DNA of 64,000 nt from JBEKHT01 sp050012135. GTDB taxonomy: Bacteria > Chloroflexota > Anaerolineae > Anaerolineales > RBG-16-64-43. The stretch is taken from assembly GCA_050012135.1 (NCBI GenBank), contig JBEKHT010000007.1, positions 1 through 64,000 on the forward strand. Direction: 5' to 3'. The notes under the pieces are model-generated. The model made no database searches. It was not told the origin of the DNA and worked only from the letters and a program-made list of their open reading frames with translations. This document shows, piece by piece, positions 26,670-35,437 of this stretch. The translations under genes were made by a program, and so were the position numbers. Position 1 is the stretch's first letter. The number at the start of each line of letters is the position of its first letter.

Positions 26670-28286
26670 CTAGGGTGTATAGACCCGATAGTTGCCGAAC
26701 GTCCGGACCGTGTAGCCGACTCCTCCCCCGGGGGGCTGTTCGGAGGCCAGGACATATATCGTGGTGGGGCCGGCGACACAGTTATCCAACCCGAAAGCAT
26801 AGCGACCGAGTGTCTTGACCACCCTGAACATCGCTTGGGGATCAACGTACTGGATCGTGCCCAGGTACCCGGCGGGATTCATGGGATCTGCAAACAGGGC
26901 GAAGATGTAGGGCTCATGCACTTGATTGGTTTCACATATCGGGTTGTCGCCTTCTTGAATTGCAAACGTCACTGCTGGAAGCAGTCCAGTGAAAAAGCCT
27001 TGATCCGCTTTCTGGCGGTATGCCGCACCATGATAGTCACGCGTGAAAAGGATGAAACCCACCCCCAGGGCGCACATGCCAACGACGAAGAGGGGCTTCA
27101 AATGCTCATACAGCCATGAAGCAAAAGCCGCCGTGCACAGGAGGAGGGGGATGAAGATCAGATTGAGGCGGTTGATATCAACCGGTTCCATGATTCCCGT
27201 AGCCAAGGAAGCCGCCAGCCAGAAGAGCACGGAGAATCTTTCTGGAACCTGCTTGGAACGTCGAAGGGGAATCAGCAAAAGTCCACCCAGGACGGCCAGT
27301 GGAAATGCATCCGGATAGAAATAGCCATAGGGTTCGACCGAGTTCCAAATCAAACCATCCGATCGATGGACCAGCAGCTTCGCTGTCGTGATGAAATTGC
27401 GTGTCATGAGCCGGACAGGACTAGGGTTGAAAACGGCGGCCATATGTTCGAATTGGGCTCGCGCAGGCAAGCGAGGAATGGTCATCGCCCCCAGCCGCAG
27501 GGTGTTGAGATGGAACGTGTTGATCAAGACATAGAGCCCAATCGGCGTCGCCAGGACCAAAAACGCCAGCCCGCCCGCAAGCACTTGGCGAAGGGTAGCT
27601 CGCTTGAAAACCACGAAAATGGGGACCGCGAGCACCAGGAAGAGGGGCACAGCCAGGTAGGCCGTGCCGTAGGCATACAGGCTCAACGCCATGAACACGC
27701 TGCCGACGACAAACCAGCCGTTTCCCGGAGAGGAATACAAGAGGCAAGTGAATCCGATCAGGAAGACAAAGGGCAACAGGTTGGCCTCCAGCCCCCAGCG
27801 GGAGAGAAGGATGTGCCAGGGGCTAACCGCCAAGAAGAACATGGCCAGCAGCGCGAATCTCACATTGGCGATCTTCTTGGCAGCCAGGAAGACCAAAGGC
27901 AGGGACAATATCCCCGATATCAGCATGGGCAGCCGGACGGTGAGGGGAGTGAGGCTATGGTAGACAAACGGAATTAGAACGTAGGCGTACAGGGCGTTCT
28001 GACCGCTTCCCCACGACACCAAGAGAACCGGATCGGAATTCCCATTCCGGTCGATCCCATAATGGCCCAGGTCATAGGCATCAACCCCAATCGAAGCCTC
28101 ATCCTGATTCAGGCCTGGAGGGAGGGAGGCAAACTGCCAGGTTCGGGCAAACACCCCCACCATGAGAATCAAGGTGAACGCGATAACCGCCGGGGTTAAC
28201 CTCTCGGTGACCGAATGGGCTTTCCAACCAGGCATGGCTCTAGTCAATCTCGGCTGCGACACAACTCGGACTCTTTCAACCCTCAC
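26670..28286 (-). CDS. Membrane glycosyltransferase, GT39/ArnT-like
   Basis: A 538-aa integral membrane protein with roughly 10-12 helices. LPPGLNQDEASIGVDAYD in the first extracellular loop carries the acidic DE motif of the GT-C fold, which takes sugar from a polyprenyl-phosphate donor. PWHILLSRWGLEAN is a second typical loop. The acceptor (protein, lipid or polymer) is unknown. A GTG at 28286 has GAGG 4 nt upstream; an ATG at 28235 is an alternative start. The gene uses more A/T than its neighbours. It is divergent from the rpmF operon. Confidence 0.8.
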   Translation of the reverse strand: MRVERVRVVSQPRLTRAMPGWKAHSVTERLTPAVIAFTLILMVGVFARTWQFASLPPGLNQDEASIGVDAYDLGHYGIDRNGNSDPVLLVSWGSGQNALYAYVLIPFVYHSLTPLTVRLPMLISGILSLPLVFLAAKKIANVRFALLAMFFLAVSPWHILLSRWGLEANLLPFVFLIGFTCLLYSSPGNGWFVVGSVFMALSLYAYGTAYLAVPLFLVLAVPIFVVFKRATLRQVLAGGLAFLVLATPIGLYVLINTFHLNTLRLGAMTIPRLPARAQFEHMAAVFNPSPVRLMTRNFITTAKLLVHRSDGLIWNSVEPYGYFYPDAFPLAVLGGLLLIPLRRSKQVPERFSVLFWLAASLATGIMEPVDINRLNLIFIPLLLCTAAFASWLYEHLKPLFVVGMCALGVGFILFTRDYHGAAYRQKADQGFFTGLLPAVTFAIQEGDNPICETNQVHEPYIFALFADPMNPAGYLGTIQYVDPQAMFRVVKTLGRYAFGLDNCVAGPTTIYVLASEQPPGGGVGYTVRTFGNYRVYTP

Positions 28287-28552
28287 TTTGCCTCAGCCGC
28301 TTTGTGCGGCAATCGAGGGGAGAGCATTGGGGCAGGATGTCCCCGTCATCCGGAAGGGCAACCCACGGACCGGAGATGCTATTGTACTGCCCGAAGTGGG
28401 ATGAGGTTGGCCTGCATAAGGAGCCCGAGAAAGGAACTTGGGTTGTTTGCGTTCCGCATCATGGAGGCCCCGGCGGTTGCGCAGATCACTGCGCGCTCAG
28501 GCCCTGGGGTCAGCCACTTCTCAGGGGGCGATGCGGCGATCCCCATGCTTGC

Positions 28553-28582
28553 TTGACACCTTTCCAAGCGCCAGATTATAAT
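28553..28582 (+). promoter_or_regulatory. Consensus sigma-70 promoter of the rpmF operon
   Basis: TTGACA at 28553-28558 and TATAAT at 28577-28582 with an 18-bp spacer, both perfect consensus hexamers. It is the strongest promoter I can see in the window. Transcription should begin near 28589, leaving a leader of about 120 nt before rpmF. Confidence 0.8.
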
Positions 28583-28640
28583 CACGCCGCACGACTGGAC
28601 GGAAACGGATCACATCAGAGTGCGATCACCTGGCGCGCGA

Positions 28641-28682
28641 GGGCCGGAGGAGGTAACCGGCCCGTCGTTTTGACACGGCCGG
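28641..28682 (+). promoter_or_regulatory. Possible attenuator in the rpmF leader
   Basis: Segment A (GGGCCGG, 28641-28647) pairs with B (CCGGCCC, 28657-28663), followed by GTCGTTTTG, which looks like an intrinsic terminator. B can instead pair with C (GGCCGG, 28677-28682). A:B and B:C are mutually exclusive. The A:B loop holds AGGAGG, so a leader translation or anti-SD role is also possible. Confidence 0.4.
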
Positions 28683-28707
28683 CGAGGTCGCGAGGAGCAA
28701 GCAGGTC

Positions 28708-28908
28708 ATGCCCCCCCATCCAAAACGGAAGCTCAGTCGCGGTCGCCGCGATCGCAGGCGGGCCCACGATGCGCTCGCGGCGATGGCATTGGTCGCCTGC
28801 GGGAATTGCGCCGCCCTCATTCCGGCTCACACGGTTTGTCCGAAGTGCGGCTACTACGACGGACGGCAGGTCTTTGAACCCAAGAAGAAAAAGGCCAAGA
28901 AGGAATAG
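28708..28908 (+). CDS. rpmF: 50S ribosomal protein L32
   Basis: A 66-aa L32 of the large ribosomal subunit. It starts with the typical MPPHPKRKLSRGRRDRRRAH and carries a zinc ribbon (C31, C34, C44, C47). It ends in a lysine-rich tail and a TAG stop. GAGGAG lies about 13 nt upstream of the ATG. As in many bacteria it leads a fatty-acid gene operon, followed here by fabD. The usual upstream yceD (DUF177) gene is not visible. Confidence 0.97.
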   Translation: MPPHPKRKLSRGRRDRRRAHDALAAMALVACGNCAALIPAHTVCPKCGYYDGRQVFEPKKKKAKKE

Positions 28909-28916
28909 GTCGGCCG

Positions 28917-28938
28917 GGCCGTGGTCGCACGGCCTTTT
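28917..28938 (+). terminator. Terminator between rpmF and fabD
   Basis: Arms GGCCGTG and CACGGCC close a GTCG tetraloop and are followed by TTTT. It lies 8 bp after the rpmF stop and probably lowers transcription into fabD relative to rpmF. Confidence 0.7.
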
Positions 28939-29003
28939 CGTTCTCTTCGCCCATTTTCTGATGATGGTCCCGTTCGGCCTGGACCTGAGGCGCTGAGGCC
29001 GCC

Positions 29004-29954
29004 GTGGATCCTCTGGCGAACTCCGTCGCCTTCCTCTTTCCGGGGCAGGGTTCCCAGTTCGTAGGGATGGGGAAGGATCTGGCTCTAAGCTCGGACAGCG
29101 CCCGGGCGGCTTTTGAGACCGCAGACTCGACCCTCGGCTATCCCCTCTCCAAGCTTTGCTGGGAAGGGCCGGAGGCGGATCTCAACCAGACCCTGCACAC
29201 TCAGCCCGCGATTCTCGTTCACTCCGTTGCGACTTGGCGCGCGCTCCAGGAGCGGGTGGGGAACCTTCGTCCCCGCTGCTTGGCGGGCCACTCCCTAGGT
29301 GAATTCTCCGCGCTGGTGGCGGCCGGCGCACTCGAGTTCGGAGACGCACTGCATCTTGTGCGGGAGCGCGCCCGGTTAATGACGGAGGCCGGAGAACGGT
29401 CTCCGGGTGGGATGGCCGCTCTCCTCAACCTGGGGATTGAAGAGGCGGAGAAGGTCTGCGAACAGGCGGCGGCTGAAACCGGGGAGGTCGTGCAGGTCGC
29501 CAACGACAACTGCCCCGGCCAAGTGGTGATCTCCGGGACTCTCCAGGCTTTGGAGCGGGCCATGATCCTCGCCAAGGAACGCGGCGCAAGGCGCGCCCTG
29601 CGACTTGCAGTCAGCGTCGCCGCGCATTCCCCCCTGATGCGCCCCGCCGCGGGGGTTTTCGCGAGGACGGTCCAGTCCACCCCGATTTCCCCGGCCGGGG
29701 TATCCGTGATCGCCAATGTCACGGCCGAGCCGATTTGGCAGGTGAGCGCGATCCGGGAGGAGCTTGAGGCGCAGCTCACCTCGCCGGTGCAGTGGACGCG
29801 ATCCGTTCGCAAGATGGTCGCGGAAGGCTGCGTGCGGTTTATCGAGCTGGGTCCGAAAGATGTGCTTACGGGCTTGGGAAGGCGCATCGCCCCCGAGGTG
29901 CCGGGCTTGAGCATCGGAACCGCAGCGGACTTGGCCGCCTTTGACGGGGTATAA
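29004..29954 (+). CDS. fabD: Malonyl-CoA:ACP transacylase
   Basis: A 316-aa enzyme that moves malonyl from CoA to acyl carrier protein for fatty-acid synthesis. GQGSQ (residues 14-18), the nucleophile in GHSLGE (Ser97) and the catalytic His208 in AAHSPLM are all present. The start is GTG at 29004, with TGAGG 7 nt upstream. It is followed by fabG; no acpP or fabF lies in the operon, so these must be elsewhere. Confidence 0.95.
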   Translation: MDPLANSVAFLFPGQGSQFVGMGKDLALSSDSARAAFETADSTLGYPLSKLCWEGPEADLNQTLHTQPAILVHSVATWRALQERVGNLRPRCLAGHSLGEFSALVAAGALEFGDALHLVRERARLMTEAGERSPGGMAALLNLGIEEAEKVCEQAAAETGEVVQVANDNCPGQVVISGTLQALERAMILAKERGARRALRLAVSVAAHSPLMRPAAGVFARTVQSTPISPAGVSVIANVTAEPIWQVSAIREELEAQLTSPVQWTRSVRKMVAEGCVRFIELGPKDVLTGLGRRIAPEVPGLSIGTAADLAAFDGV

Positions 29955-30018
29955 TCCCCCGCTGATCCTCGTTGGTTTGCCGTACGGCTCGTGGCCTTGC
30001 CGATTCCCCTGAGGTCAG

Positions 30019-30798
30019 GTGGACAACCATAGCACTTCGCCAAGCTCTTCCCTGATGCTGAACGGACAGGCCGCGGTGGTGACCGGGGCCTCGCGCGGAA
30101 TTGGGCGTGCCATTGCCCTCGAGCTGGCTCGACGGGGGGCCCGCGTGGTGGTGAATTTCCACCAGAATGCAGAGGCAGCGAGCCAGGTGGTCGAAAGCAT
30201 CCGCAGGGAAGGCGGGGAAGCGATCTCCATCCAGGCGGACGTCGGGCTGCTCCCACAGGCCGAGGCCCTCATCCAGACCGCGCTCAAGTCCTTCGGTCAA
30301 TTGGATATTCTCGTCAACAATGCCGGCATCACGCGCGACAGCCTCTTGCTCTCCATGTCCGAGGCAGATTGGGATACGGTCCTGGACACCAATCTCAAGA
30401 GCACTTTCAACTGCTCGCGTGCTGCGCTCAAGCCTATGATCCGGCGCCGCTATGGTCGCATTATCAACGTGAGTTCGGTTTCCGGCCAGATGGGCAACCC
30501 GGGACAGGCCAACTACTCGGCCTCGAAGGCCGGCCAGATTGGCTTCACGAAGTCGCTCGCCCGCGAAGTGGCCTCGCGGAACATCACGGTCAATGCGGTC
30601 GCCGCCGGATTCATCGAGACCGACATCTGGGCCAAGGTCCCGCAGGAAGGTCAGCAGGCCCTGCTGAAGCTCATCCCCCTGGCCAGAAAAGGAGCGCCCG
30701 TAGAAGTGGCCTACGCGGTTGCGTTCCTTGCCTCGGACCAAGCCGCCTACATCACCGGACAGGTGCTGGGGGTGGACGGCGGCATGGCCATGATGTAG
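30019..30798 (+). CDS. fabG: 3-oxoacyl-ACP reductase
   Basis: A 259-aa short-chain dehydrogenase that reduces 3-ketoacyl-ACP with NADPH. TGASRGIGR (residues 22-30), NNAG (about 100-103), Ser153 and YSASK (Tyr166, Lys170) form the cofactor and catalytic motifs. The position between fabD and nusB-linked genes supports FabG over a general SDR. A GTG at 30019 follows GAGG; an internal ATG at 30055 would give a more typical N-terminus, so the start is uncertain. Confidence 0.93.
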   Translation: MDNHSTSPSSSLMLNGQAAVVTGASRGIGRAIALELARRGARVVVNFHQNAEAASQVVESIRREGGEAISIQADVGLLPQAEALIQTALKSFGQLDILVNNAGITRDSLLLSMSEADWDTVLDTNLKSTFNCSRAALKPMIRRRYGRIINVSSVSGQMGNPGQANYSASKAGQIGFTKSLAREVASRNITVNAVAAGFIETDIWAKVPQEGQQALLKLIPLARKGAPVEVAYAVAFLASDQAAYITGQVLGVDGGMAMM

Positions 30799-30807
30799 GA
30801 GGTTGCG

Positions 30808-31173
30808 ATGGACACCTCTCCTGCGCCCGGAAGAACCTTCGTGGCTCCTGGCGTGCTGATCACGGTGGCCAAGCTGGCCGCCCTAAGTGTGCCCGGGGTG
30901 GTTCGCATGAGTCCCATTCCGGGCGGAGTCAATCGTTTGTTCCGGCGAGGCTGGGCAGAGGGCGTGCGCTTGGAGACGGAAGGGGAAACCGTCTCCGCCG
31001 ATCTGTTCATCGTCGTGGCCCATGGCGGAAATGTTCAGGATGTCGCCCGAGAGGTGCAGCGTGAAGTGGCTCGGGCGATCCGTGAGATGATCGGTTTAGA
31101 GGTGGGCCGGCTGGATGTGCACCTGGAAGACATCGAGTTCACGGATGCGAAGGGTGCGACGGCGACTCGCTAA
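30808..31173 (+). CDS. Asp23/Gls24 family envelope stress protein
   Basis: A 121-aa member of the Asp23/Gls24 (DUF322) family. It has the alternating pattern APGVLITVAKLAALSVPGV, then DLFIVVAHGGNVQDVAREVQ and a C-terminal LDVHLEDIEF strand. In Firmicutes the family is linked to envelope stress and membrane anchoring, and its genes often precede nusB, as here. GGAGG lies 6 nt before the ATG, 9 bp after fabG, so it belongs to the same operon. Confidence 0.88.
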   Translation: MDTSPAPGRTFVAPGVLITVAKLAALSVPGVVRMSPIPGGVNRLFRRGWAEGVRLETEGETVSADLFIVVAHGGNVQDVAREVQREVARAIREMIGLEVGRLDVHLEDIEFTDAKGATATR

Positions 31174-31239
31174 GAGCGGGTCGGGCGGAGGAGAGGCCGA
31201 GGTGAAGTGGCAGGAGCCCACCTCCGGGTTCGAGCCAGT

Positions 31240-31695
31240 ATGAAGGGCCGACGCAGGGCGCGCGCGGTTGCGCTCCAGGCACTTTACGAGGTCGACTCCT
31301 CTTCGCACATCCCCGGGACGGTCCTGCGGCAACGGCTCGAGGCTACCCCTCTGAGCGACGAGCTTTCGCAGTTTGCCCATGAATTGATGCTGGGCGTCTT
31401 GGAACACCGCCAGGAACTAGACCGCATGATTGCCCGCTACGCGCCGGAATGGCCGGTAGAGCAGATCGCGCTGGTCGACCGGAACATTCTGCGCATCGCT
31501 CTTTGGGAGTTTGCTATCGGAGGGCAAACCCCGACGAGCGTGGCGATTAATGAGGCCGTTGAACTGGCCAAGGCCTTCGGGTCGGAAACGAGCCCGCGGT
31601 TCGTGAATGGAGTCTTGGGCAGCTTGGCCGAGGCTGCGGAGAGAGGCGAGTCACCCAGAGGGAAGGCGGAGTCGGGCGCGTTGGGAACCCGATGA
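31240..31695 (+). CDS. nusB: Transcription antitermination factor NusB
   Basis: A 151-aa NusB, which binds boxA RNA with S10 (NusE) for antitermination in rRNA operons. It starts with the family pattern RRRARAVALQALYEVD and includes LVDRNILRIALWE and AINEAVELAKAFGSETSPRFVNG-type C-terminal text. I chose the ATG at 31240; a GTG at 31207 is in frame and has a possible binding site. The last 20 residues are a poorly conserved tail. Confidence 0.95.
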   Translation: MKGRRRARAVALQALYEVDSSSHIPGTVLRQRLEATPLSDELSQFAHELMLGVLEHRQELDRMIARYAPEWPVEQIALVDRNILRIALWEFAIGGQTPTSVAINEAVELAKAFGSETSPRFVNGVLGSLAEAAERGESPRGKAESGALGTR

Positions 31696-32016
31696 ATTGT
31701 CGGGCATTGGCTCGCTGGGCGGCCCGGTTGGGGACTGGCCCTGGGAAGGGAAGCAATGCGAGCTTGGATGGGCGGTCCACCCATTCCGATTCTGCCCGGC
31801 TCGGCCTTCGAGTCGGTCGCCCGGCGCCAAGGCACCGTCGGGGAGTCGGTTCGGCTCGTGCTCCTCGCAGCCCCCGATGGTAGCCTGCCTCGGACCGACC
31901 CGGGTTCCTTGGATCACGGCCTCGCACGGGGGCCGATCTCTATTGAGGGCCGTGGCGGAGGTGGGCCCGACCCCGAGGGTGCGTGGGCCTAGGGCGGATG
32001 ACGGGAAGGAGGGTCG
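31696..32016. other. Intergenic region
   Basis: About 320 bp between nusB and the thiolase cluster. No terminator with a T-run and no credible gene is visible. Confidence 0.35.
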
Positions 32017-33168
32017 ATGAATCGAACCGTCGAGATCGTGGGAGTGGGCTGGAGTGGCTTTCGCTCGCTCACGCCCGATCAGTCCTACAAGGAACTCGTT
32101 TTTGAGGCTGCACTGCGCGCCTATGCCGACGCGGGCATCGACCCGCGTCGTGACGTTCAAGGATTTGTGACCGCGGCGGAGGACTACCACGAGGGAACCA
32201 GCATCTACGATGAGTACACTCCGGATCAGCTGGGGGCAGCCCAGAGGCCCATGCACACCATCGGCGGCGACGGTCTGCATGCGCTGGCCGCCGCCTACAT
32301 GCAGATCGCCTCGGGTTTGATGGATGTGGTGGTCGTGGAGGCCCACAGCAAGGCTTCCAACATCCTGTCCCTGCCCCATATCGTCGCCTTCGCCGAAGAC
32401 CCGACTTTCGAACGCCCGCTGGCTCTGCATCCCGTCGCGCTGGCAGGCTTGGAGATGCAGGGATTGATCAGTTTGGGACGGATCACGGAGGAACAGTGCG
32501 CAGCGGTCGTGGTCAAGAACAAGCGCAACGCGCTGCGCAATCCTTCGGCGGCTCATGGGACCGAGGTCGGACCGGAGGAGGTCCTCTCCTCGCCGCCCCT
32601 GGCCTCGCCGCTCACAAGCCTGATGGCCGCCCCGCATGCGGACGGCGCACTGGTTTTCGTCCTGGCAGACACGGAAAGGGCGCGCACCCTCAAGGGCGAG
32701 CCGGTCCGAGTGAGAGGGGTGGGCTGGGCCACCGATACCCCCGCCCTCGACTCCCGCGATTGGACCGGAGCGCGCTACGCCCGCAAGGCCGCGCAAATGG
32801 CCTATCGCATCGCCGGGGTTCAAACTCCCGGGCAGGAGATCGACTTCGCGGAGGTGGATGATTCCTTTGCCCACAAGGAGCTCCTCCATCTGGAGGCACT
32901 GGGCCTCGTGCCGAGCGGACGAGCGGGCGAGTGGACCCTCGAAGGCCAAACCGCTTGTTCCGGCTCGATCCCGGTCAATGTTTCCGGAGGTGCCCTGGGA
33001 GAGGGATCGCTTCTGGATGCCACCGGGCTGTCGCGCGCCTTGGAGGTGGTGCTCCAATTGCGCGGCCAAGCCGGACCGCGACAGCTTCCGGGCGTCACGA
33101 CCGGGTTGGCCTTCGCCTGGCGCGGGTTGCCCACCGCTGTGGGCGTCGCCGCCGTGCTCAGCGCGTGA
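32017..33168 (+). CDS. Thiolase-like protein lacking the nucleophilic cysteine
   Basis: A 383-aa thiolase-fold protein of the SCP-x/archaeal type. The position of the usual nucleophilic cysteine reads HTIGGDGLHALAAAY, with no cysteine, and the C-terminal GHP motif is replaced by GEGSLLDATG. It is therefore unlikely to be a classical thiolase. Known relatives without the cysteine, such as Ltp2 of actinobacterial steroid degradation, act as aldol lyases with a DUF35 partner; two DUF35 genes follow. The reaction here is inferred only. GGAGG lies before the ATG. It is first in a run of five close genes. Confidence 0.8.
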   Translation: MNRTVEIVGVGWSGFRSLTPDQSYKELVFEAALRAYADAGIDPRRDVQGFVTAAEDYHEGTSIYDEYTPDQLGAAQRPMHTIGGDGLHALAAAYMQIASGLMDVVVVEAHSKASNILSLPHIVAFAEDPTFERPLALHPVALAGLEMQGLISLGRITEEQCAAVVVKNKRNALRNPSAAHGTEVGPEEVLSSPPLASPLTSLMAAPHADGALVFVLADTERARTLKGEPVRVRGVGWATDTPALDSRDWTGARYARKAAQMAYRIAGVQTPGQEIDFAEVDDSFAHKELLHLEALGLVPSGRAGEWTLEGQTACSGSIPVNVSGGALGEGSLLDATGLSRALEVVLQLRGQAGPRQLPGVTTGLAFAWRGLPTAVGVAAVLSA

Positions 33169-33179
33169 GGGAGGGTGAC

Positions 33180-34346
33180 ATGACCATGCGACGGGTTGCT
33201 GTGGTCGGGGCCGGGATGACGAAATTTGTGCGCCGAGCACAGGAGACGGGTCGGGAGCTCGCCTGGGAGGCAACCAGCAAGGCGCTGGAATCGTGCGAGA
33301 TGGGCATCGACCAGATTGAGGCCGTCGTGATGGGCACGGGTCCAGATGCCTTTGATGGGGTTCACATGAAGGCGGAGTGGCTGGCCGATGGAGCCGGGGC
33401 GTGGGGCAAGCCCTACATGCGTGGGTATGTGGGAGGCGGGACCGGCGTTTTCTCGGTCGCCCAAGGCTGGTACCACGTGGCCTCGGGTCTGTTCGACACC
33501 TGCTTGGTGGTCTGCGAGGAAAAGATGTCGCCCGCGCAGCCTCATCCGCAAGGTGCCTTCCTCACGATCTTTGACAATTTCATCGAAAGACCCCTGGGAC
33601 CCAACCTGCTCTGGATCTTTGCCCTGGAGATGAACGCCTACATGCAGCGCTACGGCCTGCGCAAGGAGGACATCGCCCAGGTGGCCGTCAAGAACAAGCG
33701 CAACGCCGCCGACCACCCCGCCTCGCTCCTGGGGGATCGCGACATCACCCTCCAGGATATCCTCGATTCCGAGGTGATGGCTTGGCCGGTCCAGAGACTC
33801 GACGTAAGCCCCGTGACGGACGGAGCCGTGGCCGTGGTGCTGGCGGCGGACAATGTCGCTCGGCGGGTGACCCCCCAGCCCGTGTGGATCGAGGGCGTGG
33901 GCTGGAACCTGGACTCCGCCTACTGGACCAACCGGGACCTTTCCTACCCAACCTATGTAGAGGAAGCAGCGCGGATGGCCTACCGCATGGCAGGCATCAC
34001 CGAGCCGCGCCAGCAAATACACATCGCGGAACCCTACGACCCATTTGACTACAAGGAGCTGCATCATCTCGAGGGGCTGATGCTCTTCCCTAAGGGCAAG
34101 GCAGCGGAGGCGACCGCCCTGGGCATCACCCAGCGCAACGGCGACCTGCCCGTTTGCCCCTCGGGCGGCTTGCTCGGAGTGGGCAACCCCATCGCCGCCG
34201 CCGGCCTGATGAAGGTCGCTGAACTCTTTTGGCAGCTGCGTGGCGAGGCGGGCGCAAGGCAGGTTCCTGGGAACCCGAGACGGGGCGTCGCACAGGCCTG
34301 GGGAGACCTGATGCAGGTAGGCACCGTCGTGGTCATGGGGAAGTGA
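33180..34346 (+). CDS. Second thiolase-like protein without catalytic cysteine
   Basis: A 388-aa paralogue of the preceding protein, sharing VKNKRNA and YARKAAQMAYR/YVEEAARMAYR-type segments. The nucleophile region reads GYVGGGTGVFSVAQG, again without cysteine, and GVGNPIAAAG replaces the usual GHP-containing loop. HIAEPYDPFDYKELHHLEG is a conserved acidic/aromatic patch, matched by FAEVDDSFAHKELLHLEA in its neighbour. The pair may form a heteromeric complex. GGGAGGG precedes the ATG at 33180; a second ATG at 33186 is possible. It lies 11 bp after the first gene. Confidence 0.8.
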   Translation: MTMRRVAVVGAGMTKFVRRAQETGRELAWEATSKALESCEMGIDQIEAVVMGTGPDAFDGVHMKAEWLADGAGAWGKPYMRGYVGGGTGVFSVAQGWYHVASGLFDTCLVVCEEKMSPAQPHPQGAFLTIFDNFIERPLGPNLLWIFALEMNAYMQRYGLRKEDIAQVAVKNKRNAADHPASLLGDRDITLQDILDSEVMAWPVQRLDVSPVTDGAVAVVLAADNVARRVTPQPVWIEGVGWNLDSAYWTNRDLSYPTYVEEAARMAYRMAGITEPRQQIHIAEPYDPFDYKELHHLEGLMLFPKGKAAEATALGITQRNGDLPVCPSGGLLGVGNPIAAAGLMKVAELFWQLRGEAGARQVPGNPRRGVAQAWGDLMQVGTVVVMGK

Positions 34347-34358
34347 GGAGGGAAGGCC

Positions 34359-34865
34359 ATGATGGATCAATGGGTTTACGCCACGACCGGGCTGCATGAG
34401 AAGGACTTCGAAGCGGGCCAGGTCCTGGTTGAAACGTGGGAGGGCAAGGCGGAGTACGCCTGGGACACGGGGATCGCGATGGGACGCTTTCTGGAGGAAC
34501 TCCGGCGAGGCCGGCTGGTCGGGCGGCGCTGTAATTCCTGTCGGCGAATCCTTTTTCCGCCGAGGATGTTTTGTGAGCTGTGCTTCCGGCCGACAGCGGA
34601 ATGGGTCACCCTCGGCCAGACTGGAACGGTGATCACGTATTCGCTGGTCCATGTGCGCTGGGACATGGTGAGACTCGAACAGCCGCAGGTGCCAGCCGTC
34701 ATCGCCATGGATGGCGCTGCCCAGGGCATGGGCATCCTGCACCTCCTGGGAGAAGTGGCGCCCGAGAAAGTTAAGATGGGAATGCGCGTTCAGGCCGTAT
34801 GGAAGCCGGCCGAAGACCGGGAGGGCAGCATCACCGACATCCGGTATTTCAAGCCGATCCGCTAG
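34359..34865 (+). CDS. Zn-ribbon/OB-fold protein (DUF35)
   Basis: A 168-aa DUF35 protein. A rubredoxin-like zinc ribbon is formed by CNSC and CELC (about residues 58-76), followed by an OB-fold (about 80-165) with GTVITYSLVHV. In archaea and actinobacteria such proteins bind thiolase-like enzymes and channel acyl-CoA substrates. The two thiolase-like genes directly upstream fit that role. It begins with two consecutive ATGs at 34359 and 34362 behind GGAGGGAAGG. Confidence 0.87.
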   Translation: MMDQWVYATTGLHEKDFEAGQVLVETWEGKAEYAWDTGIAMGRFLEELRRGRLVGRRCNSCRRILFPPRMFCELCFRPTAEWVTLGQTGTVITYSLVHVRWDMVRLEQPQVPAVIAMDGAAQGMGILHLLGEVAPEKVKMGMRVQAVWKPAEDREGSITDIRYFKPIR

Positions 34866-34896
34866 CGGTTCGGCTTTGACCATGGGGAGGCGGACG

Positions 34897-35376
34897 ATGG
34901 CGTTTGCGGACACGCTCGAACACCCGACCGAGGCCAGGGCATGGAAGGGGTCCATCCCGGTTTGGCATCGCTACACCGCTGGCATTGCCGGCGAGCGCTT
35001 CCTTCGCACCCTCCAGGAGCAGGGCAAGATCCTGGGTGCGCGCTGCGAGCCATGTGGGGTGACCTATGTGCCGCCCCGCATGTATTGTGAGCGCTGCCTG
35101 AAGCCTTTGGCCGAATCGAGTTGGACGGAGGTGGGGCCGCGGGGTGAACTGGTTTCCTTCACCCGGGTCTACCTCGATCTGGATGGCAACCGGCTGGAGA
35201 CCCCGCGCTGGGTTGGATTGGTCCGCCTGGAGGGCGCTTCCGGCGTCCTGCTTCATTACCTTCAGGCGCCCGAAGGGGCATTGCTGCGCTCGGGGATGAA
35301 GGTCGAAGCCGTCCTCAAACCGGCCCGAGATCGGCGAGGCTCAATCTTGGACATCCTGCACTGGAAGGTTCTCTAG
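34897..35376 (+). CDS. Second Zn-ribbon/OB-fold protein (DUF35)
   Basis: A 159-aa paralogue of the preceding protein with zinc-ribbon cysteines in CEPC and CERC (about residues 50-67) and an OB-fold with GELVSFTRVYLDLDG. Having two thiolase-like and two DUF35 subunits suggests two pairs or one mixed complex. GGGGAGG lies 6 nt before the ATG at 34897. The open frame from 34711 overlaps the previous gene and is not used. Confidence 0.86.
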   Translation: MAFADTLEHPTEARAWKGSIPVWHRYTAGIAGERFLRTLQEQGKILGARCEPCGVTYVPPRMYCERCLKPLAESSWTEVGPRGELVSFTRVYLDLDGNRLETPRWVGLVRLEGASGVLLHYLQAPEGALLRSGMKVEAVLKPARDRRGSILDILHWKVL

Positions 35377-35437
35377 GCCGGAAACAGCCCGGCCCCTCCT
35401 CGGATTCCTGAGATCAATGCAAGCGGGAGACGCAGGA

